64,000 nt of DNA from Ligula intestinalis (GCA_036362985.1 JAYGXS010000003.1:82911870-82975869), one strand, 5' to 3'; counted from the stretch's first letter, positions 23,346 to 36,301 are shown. The notes: generated from the letters alone by a model not told the origin. Made by a program: numbers and translations.

Positions 23346-23631
23346 AATGACAGATGAAGCCCATACCGAAAGTTAGAATGGCCAGCGAAAACGACTTCAC
23401 GGCAAACCGGCCGAAAGAGGAAGTGGGGTTACCAGGACCCTCTAACGTGGGGACAAAGCGCCACACTAATTGCTGTCCATGACCCCCGAGTACACTGAAA
23501 GCTGATTAGCATTCACCACTATAATTGCCCCCATCCTTCATGATTACTGTTTCTAACCCCTTGAGCACCTAATGACTTCTGACAGTTGATAGAGCACTAT
23601 AATTACCTTCTATTTTGTTGCTTCTTCTTAC

Positions 23632-23669
23632 CCCTGCAGAGGGACTCGTGTAATAGTTTCAAAGCTCAG
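23632..23669 (+). ncRNA. Very degenerate hammerhead-like relic after PLE2
   Basis: CCTGCAGAGGGACTC...TTTCAAAGCTCAGG aligns loosely with box 1, helix II, box 2 and the AGG tail of the family, about 290 nt after the nuclease end. The call leans on position as well as sequence. Confidence 0.3.
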
Positions 23670-23679
23670 GAAAATGAAT

Positions 23680-24220
23680 CAACTGATCCGGTGCTGGACA
23701 TGTCTTTGTCCTTGTGGATGAGTCTAATCTGTCCTCATTGTGATTGCAAATTAACTTCACTTATTGGCTTCGTCGGTCGGCTGCCTTTCCCATCGCACAG
23801 GGATTGGCGAAGGAGTGCCTGTAGCACCCACACACCACATAGGTCGCCGACTTGATTTTATGCGAATCTTTGTTACTTTAATCCAGACACACCTTACACG
23901 TCCGTGGTAACAATTCCATCCACAGTCCTCCTATCGGCCTGACCGCCAGCAACAACCCCAACACTATTTTCACCATCATAGCATCTCGCTATCTTCAATG
24001 CCACCAAAAAAACATAGGCCTGGCCGGCAAATTGCAAATCCCACACAAAGACTGTTGAACCAGTGCCTAGGGACCCCACGTACAGTAACCACACCCGGCT
24101 CAACTGTCCGCACTGGACACGAACCTTATTGCGCTGCATGGACCTATGAGGCCACATACGCCTTACCTGGAGTACACAACCACATCTCCCTTCACCAGCA
24201 TCTACGGTAGCATGACAGAG
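23680..24220 (+). pseudogene. Retroelement C2H2 zinc-finger tail, decayed
   Basis: Frame one reads CPHCDCKLTSLIGFVGRLPF near 23735, a C2H2 finger with the first Cys pair intact and the His end lost. After several stops, NCPHWTRTLLRCMDL and GH follow near 24095-24160. Paired fingers of this CPHC...F.S.IGL.GH form recur in repeat-derived predicted proteins of tapeworms, from memory. I therefore read this as a dead element tail, not a host transcription factor. Confidence 0.5.
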
Positions 24221-24676
24221 AGAATGCTTTATTTGGAAAGTAATGTCCCGAATTTTCAGAAAACAATGGCTCTTTTCATGGAGAGCAAGGGAGAAGGTAA
24301 GGCAAAAGGTCAGAGAATACTAAAAGTTAAAGGTTTACACGATATCCACATCCGTTGTGGGGACAGATCGGTTTTCAATTTCCCGATTTTCGTTTCTTCA
24401 AATGTGAGGTAGCGTGCTAGGAGAAGGAGTTTAGAGTTCTATAATGCCGATGTACAGCAAACCATATGACGGAAGCTTTGGGGCATAGTACGGGAAGACT
24501 TCGCAGCCATTAGGTCAGAGTGGAAAGGGAGGGTGACCTCATTAAGGATGTGATCAAAAATTGCCTCACCGTTTTAAAGTTTCGCTGAATTATACTGTCA
24601 GCTGAAAATACATAAGAAACACCGGGAGCTGAATAGAGCATTTAGAGAATACGTTTAAATAATAATCGAGTCTTTT

Positions 24677-25078
24677 TTAAGTTAGGCTGGAAAGATAACT
24701 GGAAAGCAGTAAAGAAAACAGGCATCTACAAATCGTCAGATTAAACAGGGCGGATACAACATAAACGTTTACGGATTTTAATAAAAAAGCCTTCAATATG
24801 CACAGTAAATGAGAAGTAAGATGCCACAGTAACACCCAGGTACCAGAAAGGAGATATCTCGTTCGACAGATTGTCAATGCATTCAGGACTTGGAGAGGGT
24901 CACAGTCGAAAAGCACATTGGACTTCTGGTCGTTAAGCCGAAGGCCATTTGCTGACGAACATGCAGACACGTGGTACAGGTTATCTTTTGGTACCTGTTG
25001 ATGTATTTGACTTGCAGCCAACAACCACATCAGCATATTTAACGTAAAAACATTAATTTGACGATCATAGATCGTCAA
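24677..25078 (-). pseudogene. Non-LTR retrotransposon reverse transcriptase fragment
   Basis: The 133-codon minus-strand frame contains DRQINVFTLNMLMWLL, where a YADDxxVF catalytic box is expected, then SACSSANGLRLNDQKSNVLF. That matches the W...NGL.LN..K...L signature of LINE reverse transcriptases just after the active site. The following GTWVLLWHLTSH fits the LGV..D..L.W..HI segment. The catalytic Asp pair is degraded, so it is inactive. Clade is uncertain (CR1 or jockey-like). Confidence 0.6.
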
Positions 25079-25079
25079 T

Positions 25080-26470
25080 GTAAAGGGGGAAGAGGTGAAG
25101 AGCTACCGTTAACACTTGCAGAACTCCACAGTTGTTGCAAAGGATCGTGAATTTTTGCTTGCCGCATTGCAAGAAATGAAAAATTTTCAGTCATCAGAGC
25201 CACATGCAGAGGTTTTATTCAAAAGAAGAGGGTGCGGAATCGCATTAGAGACTGAGGAAAAGCACACGCGTAAGCACGGAAAGCCTTATCTAAGTCCCTT
25301 AGAGCAGAATGGACCACCAGAGCAACAACGCCTAGTATACTACATGTAGCCTTATATAAAAATGGCAGAGAATTGGAAAAATCTGAGAAAAAGAGCATAA
25401 ATATATGCAAGAACTTGACTTCTTCGAAAGCATAGAGAATCTATTCCATAACTACTACAACCTCCTGTGTAAGAATCATCTGATTCTGCTACTATCGCTT
25501 AAAACGAATCCGCGATGTAATCCGAAAAGGCATGTGAATAAAGTTGTTGTTCCAGCGATCATTCCACTTCTTTTCAATTACTACCTGGTACTCGAATTTT
25601 CCCTCGCATTAAAATGCCATATTTTAGTTATTGCTCGGACAAAAACCTCACGCGAATTATAACAGCCGCACATGAGGAAAAAGGAAGTTTGCAATTTAAT
25701 TCTAGTCAGGTTGGCAAAGGTGAGATGAAGATCGGAAAACCTGTAATTACTGGCTAGAACAAATTTGAAGCGCTTTGAGGAGCTTGGCTGGCCATCAATT
25801 CTCAAAAGTTTCACTACCGGTCATTCACAACTCTGACCCACATTCGCCGTGAACGTTGTAGGAATTCAACTCTATTCCAGGTTGCAGCTAAAAGTTATCA
25901 AACGCTTGAAGCACATTTTTTTCCATTTCCTGACTTTTTTGTTGAACACTTTTTTCTAGACTCTAATCCGAATTGCTATTTGAGACGGTGGTGATCAATG
26001 AAAAATCTCGCATTTTTTATCCTTTTCTTTGTTGTTGTTTCAGCTACTGGTTCATAAATCCCGTGCGCTGGGAACAGATTAGACTCTGATTTCCGTTGCT
26101 CATGTAAGGAGGACTTGTGGTGCAGGTCGATCCTCTGGCGTTGACTCAATGGTGGTAGGTGTCAGGAGTGTATTGTCGATGATGGCCACCGCAAATTTAG
26201 GGTGGGAAGCACGATGCTAGTGTTTGAAGGGGTAGTCACCTTCATGGGGTTTGAAGCAGGGAGGGGGGACTTTAGGAGTTTTCGCCGATTAACAGCTTAA
26301 TGTCATCATGATATTGTTGTTTCATTCTGCCAGAAGGTGTTTACTGAGGTCGATTCACACAAAGAAGGTGTGTTGTCAGCGTAGGTAGGTTTAGACGGGT
26401 TGGCCGTTAAGGCTGTGCATTCGAGACACGTGTGACTTTACAGCCGCCCTTTTGGTCTTGGCAGTGACAA
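25080..26470. other. No gene recognised; one weak hammerhead tail at about 25510-25560
   Basis: AATCCGAAAAGGCATGTGAA, then AATAAAGTTGTTGTTCCAGCGATC near 25520, resembles the hammerhead box 2 and tail. No box 1 is visible. The rest has no feature I can support. Confidence 0.3.
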
Positions 26471-26479
26471 CCCAGTCTG

Positions 26480-26930
26480 CTTCGTAGATTGCGACGCCGA
26501 ACTTCAAGCCGGTCGGTCATGGGCCAGGTAACTCCATGTAGTTCGGTTGATTTACCACCGATTCAGAGGGTTTTTCGGGGTGTTCATGAGCTGTAGTTTT
26601 TTAGCTTTGCCGCCGAGCATCCACACTGAAAATCCGTAAAACTATCGTTCCTGTTGGCCAGTGCCCTCTCCATCCTATTCGCATTTACTTCAGTGTGCCT
26701 TGGATATTGAATATTCTGGCTAGTTGCAGACCTTCCTGGTTTGAAGTCCTATCCTACTATTTTAGTTTCAGTAGCCAAGACAGCGGAGATAGAAGTAATA
26801 AGACTTACCGGCGGTAGACAGTCCAAGTCGCCGCTCCGCAAAGGAATGCAGTCAGAACAACCATCTGTACATTTCAATTGAACTTTAATTTGTAGGAAGT
26901 GGCAATTCCACACGGAGGCTTGCAGTAAAC
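26480..26930 (-). repeat. Diverged direct duplicate of part of element X
   Basis: This block repeats 26950-27400 in the same orientation. Shared strings include GTTCGGTTGATT, TTCAGAGGG against TTCGGAGGG, GCCTTCCTGG, and CCGGCGGTA. It abuts the inner end of the right X arm, so the element may carry tandem coding copies or be nested here. Confidence 0.55.
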
Positions 26931-26939
26931 CATAAGCCT

Positions 26940-29900
26940 GGTTAGTTTTAGTCAGTCGGTTTTGGGCCAGGTCCTTTCAAGTCGTTCGGTTGATTTTCAG
27001 TCGATTCGGAGGGTTCTTTACGGTGTTCTTGTGCTGTCGTTTTTTCCTGTTTGTCATCGAGTACTCACAGTGACAGAACCCTTAATAAGCTATCATCCCT
27101 TCTGACCCGATCACCCCTCCACCACACTTGAATTTTCTTCAGTATGCCGTAGATGCTGAGGATTCTGGTAAATTGCAGGCCTTCCTTGTTCGAGATCCTG
27201 TCCTGTTATCGACGTTTCCATATTCTGCGTGGACAGCTGAGAAAGAAGTGGTTTAGCTTTCCGGCGGTACGCGTGCCAACTTTTCCTTCGGAAAAGGGAA
27301 TGTAGTGAGGACGACAACCATGTAGGTCTTCAGGTTGAGTTTCACTTGCAAACCTTGGCGGGTCGGCATGGAGGCTTGTAGTTTGACTGGCTTTCGGGAT
27401 CTGGTACGCCATCTGTTTCGCTGCTGTGCGACAACATGTTTTCAATGTAGGCAAATTTTTTCAGTCTTTTTGGTTTGAGGTCCCATTAAAATTGTTTGTT
27501 TACATTGAGTGGCTGTTGCTGCATGACCACAGTTTTCACAGCGTCGACTGTTAGTCCGAAAACTCAATTTGCCAAACACATTTTTTCCGAAAATCTTCAT
27601 CAGCCCAAAAGCAATTGTAGGTGTTATCAAAACTGTACAGTTGAACACGGTCAATAAGGGGAGTCTGATACCAACTCATCTTTAATACGTGGGCTGCATG
27701 GCGAGATCGGCATGGAGAGGTTTTTGTGTTGAAGGAGGGGTAAGGGGGGGGAAGGGAGGAGGACAGGGAATGGGGTAAGGTTGTGGGTGTTGATCAGAGG
27801 TCAGATACATGGAGTGATAATTGCTGCTATTTGCACGAAGTGAACGATTGTCACTTGGGGTGGAGACGAAATGTGATCGCAACCTGTTGTCGGAGTTGGC
27901 GACGAAAGTGCAAGGGCTTGAGTCAGCGTCTTCTGACAACGCAGCACTGGATTCGCTAGCCGTATAGCCACGGAGTTGCCTGTAGCTGGCATCCATTGGC
28001 GTAGGGCCCTTGGAAAAGTTAGTTGTTGTCCGGTAGACAACCCGAAAGGCTTCGTTACTATGAAAGAGATGATTCGTATAGACGAGATGTACGAGCATAG
28101 AACTCGAAATCCATCTAGCTTCATCCTTACTTAAACAGGCTGGTATGTGCTCACGTAATCTTTGATGGGAGCCCGTCGTTAATACGAAGTTAACGTAGCC
28201 GGTGGCGAAATGCTCCATGTCCTTTGCATGTAGAGGGCGAGGGGGTAGGGACTGAGGGAAAGGAGGGGGACAATAGGGCGTGGGCAGGAGATAAAAGGGG
28301 GGGGGGCTGTCGCCATGTTAGGCGTCTCGGTTGAATCGACTGCCTGGTGTGTATGTGCTAGACAGAGCCTGGGACGTGGAGTCAAAAGGGCGATAGTTGG
28401 GGGCTCGTTAGGGGCCACTACCTGTAACCATCACTAATTTTGGCCAGCCCTCATCATGAAGATCATATTTCTAGGACAAAATCTGGACTCGTTTTTTGTT
28501 TAATAAGAAGCAATTGTATTGCAAAACGAATCGAAAATGAATAGCTATGTGTACTTCGCAGGAGTTATCCTTTATCTTTTTATTTGCTAACTTGGTGGTA
28601 GTTTTAAGCAGATTAATCTCTTATAAATGACTGAATTCTCAGGTCCTGTGTTCATTTTCTGGCTACCATTCATACAGGTGATTTAGGAAGACAGTCAACA
28701 ACACTCTATCGACTAGATTTATTGAGCGAGGTCTGAAAACAAGGAATGCATATGTCTTCTGAATCTATTACTAGCGTTTCTTTAACCAATTGACAACCGA
28801 TCAATTGCATTTCATGAACAGAGTGGGAACTGTAAAACCTAAATTTACAAGCGTTCAGTTCCTTAATAAACAAGGAAAAAGCCCGATAAATAGTTTGGAC
28901 AGGCAGTTGACGGCCGTCAACTATGCTAATAAAATATGCTAATGGGGTCACTATGTTCAAAGTATAAAGCTAACAGTTCAAACGGAATAAAGGGAAATCA
29001 TTCTAAGCTGTATGGCGTGCAAAGCTGAACTGTGTTCAATTATTTTAGTTCTGGGCATCGTAGCCAGCAATGCAAGACGTAAATGTTTTTGGAATATTTA
29101 ACATAAACGCATTTGTTATTACTATTCTTCCATCTGTTTACTCCTTAACACTATTAATGTCAGACAGAATATGCACTAATTTATTACAATGTAAGTAGAT
29201 TATCAAATTTGGTTTGTCATAATAACTGAAGCAAGTCTGCATCATTAGTACCGAAACCAGCCAGACTCTTGTTAGTCATTAAAACACTTAGTTAGCCAGT
29301 TTTTGTTATAAGGCACCAAGCGACATCGTTGGAATCTGATAATTAATGTCTTCCATTCGTACTGTAGATGTTCTCAACGGCCACATTTTTACTGAAAATT
29401 AACTCGATCGAATTTATTTTAGACACCGACGTAACAATCCTGCCAGAACCTCTTTTGCGGCCCATTTTGTTATCGGAAAGATGGATGCAATCCCAACCTT
29501 GCAAGTCCATTTTTGCTTATACTCTTTTTAAATGGGTCTTATCAGAATGACCTATGCGGCAAAAAAGATAGAAAAAATAGTTTAGGCCAGTGCATTCTTC
29601 GTTGCAATATTAATTTACGAGGGACAACACAAGAAATGTTAGAAACCTGCCAATGAAAAGTATAATTTAAGTTTATGTACAAAGTCTTGAAATGTAAGAA
29701 ATGTCGAGTACACTCTGTTTAGTCATGTCCAATCGCTGAAACATATGCAGACAGCTGCTTATCTTGGTCAAACAAAATATGCTTGCATGACGTGCTAAGA
29801 ATTCAGACTTTAATTTCCTCATATTATTGAAAAGCGTTGAACATGCTTTAATTAAAAACGATGATCAGTAATACAAATGGCACTCATAATTCTTATTGTT

Positions 29901-31645
29901 TAAACATCTGCGGAACTCAGACATTTCCAGTGAATACATTTCGTGCATGTGTAATCTAAAGGCTTAAAATTGAGACCTTAGCATTCATTAAATAAGCCTA
30001 TGTTTGTGTGATAACGTTTTCGTTAAATAACACATCGCTGTCATTCCTTCCATCTACCGCTCAAGCTTCGGATGCTGGAGCAGCAAACACTTGGGACTTT
30101 CATTTCGATGAGAACATTCTTCCTGATGATATATTCCGCTTAAGTCCTTATAAAGAATATACAGACACATTTGTAGATCAACGTTGACAAGGGACATTAA
30201 AAGGAGCAGATATTCAGTTTTACTGTTGATCAAATAAACCTCATTGTTTATTTTGAAGAGGTGTTGCATTACAATTTTTGCTTATCGCTAAATAAATTAT
30301 GTATACGCTAACGGAAGATATTTGTTATTCCCTGAGTTGGTTCCATGCCTTCTCAAGATTGGTTGATACTTAAAATTCGAAAAACAGCTGTGCTTGTTAT
30401 AATAACTTCATGTTGCCCAATCTTGTGGAAAATAATCTTCATAGTTGTCACTTTAATGGACATGAAAAGTTTCGTTAAGTTGGATATTGTGGAAGTTTTT
30501 TTGAGCAGCTTACACTACTGCTTCGTCCCGAGATTCGTTGAAAATCCATTTTGGATAAACCAGCTTTCTCTATAACAGTTTCTCTTAGTTACCGGATTCT
30601 AGAGACGAGCATCAGGAGCATCTGTGTCTGACATTCTGTGATATTGTTAACTCTATGTCACACAATAGTTTTTTGTTGCTCGCTGAATAAAGTCAAGGAC
30701 ATTTTGGAATCACTTTTAGCGTCTGTAGTGTCTTTTTCTGTTCATTTATTAATGAATATTCTGTTCGACGTTTATATCCATAACTTTAGAATAAGATATA
30801 AATAGAGAGCACTTAACGAAAAAAATGTGTTCTTGAATATAAGTTCTTATGAATATGTCCATGTCGATCATGCTTAAATATGCTTCAAAAGAGAAAATAA
30901 CATTGTCGTGCACACAGAACGTCCGCAGGATAATACGGATATAATCACACCTAGACTTAATTTAAAAGCTTTCTATACTACGTTACCTCTTTAAGCAGCG
31001 CCTTTCTTGAACATTAATTTGACAAATTTCTGTAGACATTAACTCGTATCAAAGTTATACCACAATGAAATTCGAGACTTTCGGTCATTTTTAAAATTAA
31101 GCTAAACACAAACGATCCATTTTGACTTGATATGAAATAACTTACTTGTTGCTTTATAATGAATTACTTTCCGTTATAGTGGACTGCTTCAAGGATTTGT
31201 TATAAGCTTCCGAATGCAAAAACCAATTGTCAAATATAGGGCCATTTTTTGAAATAATTATTATTCTACTGTTGGTTCCGTTTCTGAATAACGAATAAGC
31301 GGAAAGTATTATTTACAAAAACGTACAGTTTCATATGACTTACTTTCAATAAGGCTTGCTTTACGTTCGCGGAAATCTATGTAGACACTTTGCTTATTTG
31401 CCAAGAAGAGCAGTCCGGCAAAACAAATATGCGATGCAGACTTTTTCTGAGTGCATTTTGTACGAAGAAACTTCCCAGGAAAGCTAAAATTAATTTTTAA
31501 TACATAAATAAACTTTATTCCATCATCTTGACGTCACTTACATCTGAACAATTTGGGAAAAATTTTTCCAGTTTATACCATGTCTTACTTATTTTGGAGT
31601 TCCTCCATATTATAATCCACATTAAGAAAATGTTTGGTTCTGTCC
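26940..31645 (-). repeat. Element X, right arm of a long inverted repeat
   Basis: Inverted partner of 17552-21960, with a loop of about 5 kb that holds PLE2, a zinc-finger tail and a LINE fragment. The palindrome is kept at 28905-28922. The GC-rich block at 28180-28450, with a G-tract near 28300, mirrors 20520-20760. Gene-like frames are broken in both arms. Confidence 0.8.
27800..28218 (-). pseudogene. GIY-YIG-like nuclease C-terminal fragment in element X (right copy)
   Basis: The longest intact stretch reads QRLREHIPACLSKDEARW, then HLVYTNHLF, NEAFRVVYR and TNFSKG. A frame change near 28010 is followed by RLANPVLRCQK. Compared with the left arm it is better preserved but still shifted. 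Assignment to a Penelope-type nuclease domain is by motif memory only. Confidence 0.5.
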
Positions 31646-31739
31646 TATGTAACAATATAGGAAGTTCCCTCGATATGATGCAGCTCCCAATTTCGGCAAA
31701 ATAAGTGCCCATTTCTCTTAAGAATCCTAATTATACTGA

Positions 31740-32075
31740 TGAAATGGATCCGACAAAGCAAAGGGAGACCAGAATGGCCAGTTCCGATGTAGAGACGCAA
31801 ACAACACAGAGTGGCGGAGATAAGCGGGAGGTGAGCTTTCGCCACATTTGGCATGTCGGCAGAAACTGTAGGGAATGTGGAGGTGAGGAGGTCAAATGCA
31901 GGATCGTAATGATACAATGGATCCAACAAAGCAAAGGGAGACCGGAGTGGCCGTTTCTGGCTTATTAGCCGTCAGTAGCCATTCATACCCAATCTCGATG
32001 GTTGGCAACCCCGAGATTTGAACCCGGAACCATCAGTCATTGTGTTCGAGACGCTGCCCCTAGTCCACGGATCCT
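31740..32075 (-). mobile_element. tRNA-derived SINE with hammerhead and a partial second unit
   Basis: On the minus strand the head has an A box (TGGACTAGGGGCAGCG, 32067-32052) and B box (GGTTCAAATCTC, 32023-32012). A hammerhead-like core follows (31975-31940): CTGAC, helix II GGCT-AATA-AGCC, GAAAC, a helix III with one bulge (ACGG/CCGGT) and cleavage triplet GTC. Box 1 lacks the GA of CTGANGA, so it is probably dead. The 3' sequence (GGTCTCCCTTTGCTTTG, GGATCC) recurs about 172 bp further on near 31747-31780, so the insert is a dimer-like concatemer. Confidence 0.6.
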
Positions 32076-32179
32076 CTGCCTTGTAGGTTGTGTTCGGGAA
32101 AATGATCAATGAATGCAGGTGTTCCGCCGATCTATTCAAGGAACAATTAAGTTAATATTGTCTTCTATATTGTGTGGCC

Positions 32180-32300
32180 ATTGGAGGTTCTTTTGTGAGC
32201 ACAGGACCGGCTTCCGCAACCTGATAGCGGTCGCTTCTGCTGTTTCGAGCACGCACTGAGCCAGGAATTTCGGACAGTTTGGTTGAGCCTTATATATCAC
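32180..32300 (+). repeat. Dispersed repeat R1, direct copy
   Basis: GGAGGTTCTTTTGTGAGCA, CTGATAGCGGTCGCTTCTGC and AGGAATTTCGGA are shared with 35095-35220. An inverted, more diverged copy is at 16420-16530. Confidence 0.7.
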
Positions 32301-32699
32301 CCGAAGTCTTCGTTGGGGTCTATATTACGACTGGAATCCACAATGTGAGCGAAAATGACGCTGCTTGTGCTCCTGACTTTACGTTTGCTCAGCCAAGTCA
32401 AAATGTAGACGAACCGACAGGCCGTCCTCTTAGGCGACACAAGCGGGAGATGCGTGTGTGCCTACTTTACTGAAAACTTTAGGATTTCAGTGAAAATGCA
32501 TTATCAAATCAATTTTGCCATAATAGCTGCAGAAAATCTGCAAAACCCTCAGTAATAGAGCATAATAAACGGAGGCTACGTGCTTCTTGATAGTTTTTCA
32601 TATTTGAGTTCCTTGTTAGCTTGCACATTTTATAAAGACAGTTGTGTGTCATTTTATGGTGCATTTGTAATAAGACCTCCAGGGTGCCCACTCTTATGG

Positions 32700-33160
32700 A
32701 AAGATAGCTGAATAGTTATCTCTCTAATCGATATAAAGTTTCATTAAATTTGACATCGTGGAATATTTCTAAACATCTAATACTGTTGCTTGCTCCAGGG
32801 ATTCATGTCAACTGTGTCAACAATAGCTTATTTTAGTTACCGACTGCTTCTAGGATTTGTTATAATCTTCCGAATGCAAAACCTAATTGTCACATACAGG
32901 GCCATTTTTTGAAATAATTATTATTCTTCTGTGTGTTCCGTTTCTGAATAACCAATGAGCGGAAAGTATGATTTACAAAAACGAACATGTCTACATGTCT
33001 TACATTGAATAAGGCTTGCTTTGCATTCGCGTAAATCTATGTAGACACTTTGCTTATTCGCCAAGAAGAGTGGTGCGGTAAAAAAATATGCGATGAAAAT
33101 ATTTTGTGAGTGCATTTTGCAAGAAGAAACTTCCCAGGAAAGCTAAGCGTAATTTTACCG
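32700..33160 (-). repeat. Internally deleted fragment of element X
   Basis: 32720-32850 resembles 30460-30600. Then 32850-33155 matches 31190-31490, including GGGCCATTTTTTGAAATAATT and AAGAAACTTCCCAGGAAAGCT. The intervening 600 bp of X is missing. Confidence 0.65.
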
Positions 33161-33589
33161 CGATTATTTCAACATGACATGCACAAAGTGGTTTGATAGG
33201 TGTTTTTAAAAAACTGTTAACACGTATATGTGCAATCCGAAGGTAACTGAAAATTCGTTTATTGTTTTTCGCATACATTTTTATCAGCTTTCTGATCATG
33301 TTTAAAACTTCAACCAGAAACTACACGACGGCTGAACTGTTAGCACGATATATATGCCTAACAGTGTATTTTTCTAGCCCATATATCCAAAAACTCTCTG
33401 GTAATGACTTTGTCGAAAGTGCTTGCTGAAGATTCGCACATGAATTACGCAGACATTTCCACGGATGTCACTTTCCAAAGCAAGGTAGCTTACTTCTCTC
33501 TCGGAAGGAATCTATACACAGCCGTCGGAGAGAGCCAAATTATTCCCACCTCGTAGAGGTACCTTGAGGCTCTTTTGACTATCTGGTAA

Positions 33590-35600
33590 AATGCCAATCT
33601 ATCTCTGATCCCACAATCGGTTAATATGACCAGGAATGGCCGCGATAGTCCATACGCGTGTTGACTGTTCGTCCGAAGTTGACGCGGCCCGCGGCGAAAC
33701 AGTCCATTTGCTTTGTATGCAGACGGCTAGGAGGAGGGGAATGAGGAGGCGGAGATGAGGAACGGGGGAGGGGGAAGCGGTGTAGGGAGCGAACAACTCC
33801 GGAAACCCTCGCGAGGTTCGGGCGATAGGGCGTGGGCGGGGATAAACAGGGGAAGAGGGGCTGTTTCCAAATTTAGCCTGTCGGTTGAATTCACGGCCCC
33901 GTGTGTAGGCGCTAAACAGAGCCTGGGGCGTGGCGTCAAAAGAGAGTTAACTGGATGCTCTTTAGGGACGCTAGCTGTAATCATAATTACTTTTGACCAG
34001 TGGTTAGAATTCTAAAAATAAATTGGGCCTTAATTTTGTGTAAATGAAAGCAGTTGTTTTCGAAATGATCAAAATTATATGCCTATAGGATTTTTTTAGT
34101 TCAACCCCAATTCTCTAGGAGGTATCCTGCGTCTTTTCTTCTAAAAACTTGCCGTACGTTTCCGGAGGTTTTTCTATTTATCGACAGGAATTGCCAGGGC
34201 CCTTGTTCGCCTACTGCAAAGGAGTCGTACAGGTGTTTTAGGACAGCCATCAACAGAATTTTACCTGCGATGACCGAATCGTTTGGGCAAGGCATCATCA
34301 TATCGTTTGAGTTCATGTGTTTGACGTTGCCAATAAATGTGAACTTATTTTGATAGCTATGTGGTCCCAACTACTGCTGTAGGGGATTAATTTCTTCTGT
34401 TAACCAATTCGTTTTCGCATGATGCGGCGAGTTCCGCATGTGCAACATAAAACAAACCAGCAAGCCATCCTTTTAGACAATTCGTTGTAAAATCAAACCT
34501 TCGAAGACGTTCAGCCTTGGCAACCCTTCATCCCAGAAGATTGATCCCGGAACGCAGGCCTCGGTACATGGCAACTAGCCATCAAATTATGTTACTGAAA
34601 TATGCAAATGAGGTCAATTCATTCAAAACAAGGAGTCAGGAGGCAGTATAGCGACATCATTCTTACCTGTAGGACGTACAAAGGTGACATATGTCCCACT
34701 ATTTAATTCTGACCATCGATGCCAGCAATGCGAAAACAACTATTTTTTTTAATACACGTTTAACATTGAAACCATAAGGCGTAATCATTTGAGTACAGGG
34801 TATTCTCCTAGACATCAGAGTGTTTGGAAGGGCAGTCGGCAAGCCTGTGTAAACTTTCCATAAATTCTAATCGGGCCAGTAATTTCATAGGGATATGGAT
34901 TACAAGCTACTCTGTGTTCGTCTTTTTAATACAAGTTAGGGTTTGGAATATGAGTAAAACTTCCAGAAGAGGAGGCTGGTTACAGGAAGAGGGTTTCCTA
35001 GTGCCAGTCTTGAGACGGGAGGGCGAAGGGGAGGTAAAGAGAGCGCGCACATGTGCAGGCAACTAACTGACTGTGGGCCATGCCAGACGCGAAGCTTGCA
35101 GGAGGTTCTTTTGTGAGCAAAGGACCCGCTTCCTCAACCTGATAGCGGTCGCTTCTGCTGTTTCGAGCATGCGCTGAACCAGGAATTTCGGATAGTTTGG
35201 CTGCACCTTAGAAATAGGTAAAGTTCCGTTCAGTTTGACATTGTGTAATGTTTTTAGGCATTTTGCAGTATCGCTTCGTCCCGGGATTCATCTAAAATAC
35301 ATTTTGAAAATAGCAGCTTTTTCTACACTAGCTTTTGTTAGTTACCGTATTCCAGAGACGATCATTAGGATGGCTGTCTGTTTAGTCTGCAATTCTGCTT
35401 CTGACATTTTCCTGATAATTAAAAAATACTCCTTACAGGTTAACCTCGTCAAATAATAGTTTTTAGTTGTTGCTCACTGGCGCTTTAGAGTGGAAACATT
35501 TCAGCGAATTTCTTTCAATAGTAAACGTTTCTTGAAGTTAAAGTTAAGCCTTGCCGCTTAATAGTACAGCGTGGTTTTTTGGCAATGCTGTTTTCTAATA
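33590..35600 (-). repeat. Diverged copy of element X with an R1 insertion
   Basis: The order follows the right X arm: a GC-rich block at 33600-34010 (like 28180-28450), a GCCAGCAATGC block near 34720 (like 29065) and a CTTCGTCCCGGGATTC block near 35275 (like 30520). R1 is present at 35095-35220. It is clearly older than the two inverted arms. Confidence 0.55.
35095..35220 (+). repeat. Dispersed repeat R1, second direct copy
   Basis: Shares the GGAGGTTCTTTTGTGAGCA and CTGATAGCGGTCGCTTCTGC strings with 32180-32300, with few substitutions. Confidence 0.7.
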
Positions 35601-36301
35601 CAGTCTGAAATAAATATTAAAAAGCAAGTTATGTTGGTTATACATAACCACTAGGAAACTTTCATCACCTTTCTTCCAAAAGTACAGTTTAAACGTAAAT
35701 GTCTACCGTCAAAACGCAAAATGCTAAATGCAAGGGTGCAGAAAAAGATGATTAGTCACATAATATGCATCCAAATTAATAAATGAAAGTAGTGTTGTTA
35801 TTTTTCTAGATGAAGTGTAAATTATTAGATATCCTTGTTCAAAACATCGACTTTTAAATTCAATATCCTGTACGGCCGTCATCATTACTCCCGGTAGCTT
35901 TAGGATGTATCTTATAGATGGCAACACATGCAATATTTTTTTAAGACAATCATCTCATTCAACAGCAGTGAATGGACGTATAAGTCCATGGGGCAGTTAA
36001 ACATTTAAAATATATATGTAATGCGGTGATACGAATAAAACCAAAGCGAAAGAATGGCATGAATGCCAAGTAGTGTTTCAGGGAAGAAGTTATGGTCGCT
36101 GGAATACAATGTGTGCTGGTTTTACGGTTCAAGTTCTCACTTGACCCCACCATCGAAGGTAGCTGCACATAAGCCATGCGTTCATCGCAGGGCTCTTTTT
36201 TAACGCGAAATTTGTCATCACCTAGTTACTCGGTATAATGTCCATCAATTTAGTAACACCGATCGAGTTGTCAGTAATTATCTGAGTTTCGGAAGCGTTG
36301 G

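Noticed and set aside
23735..24160. Host C2H2 zinc-finger gene
   Set aside because: Several stops, damaged His ligands and position directly after a Penelope relic indicate a retroelement tail.
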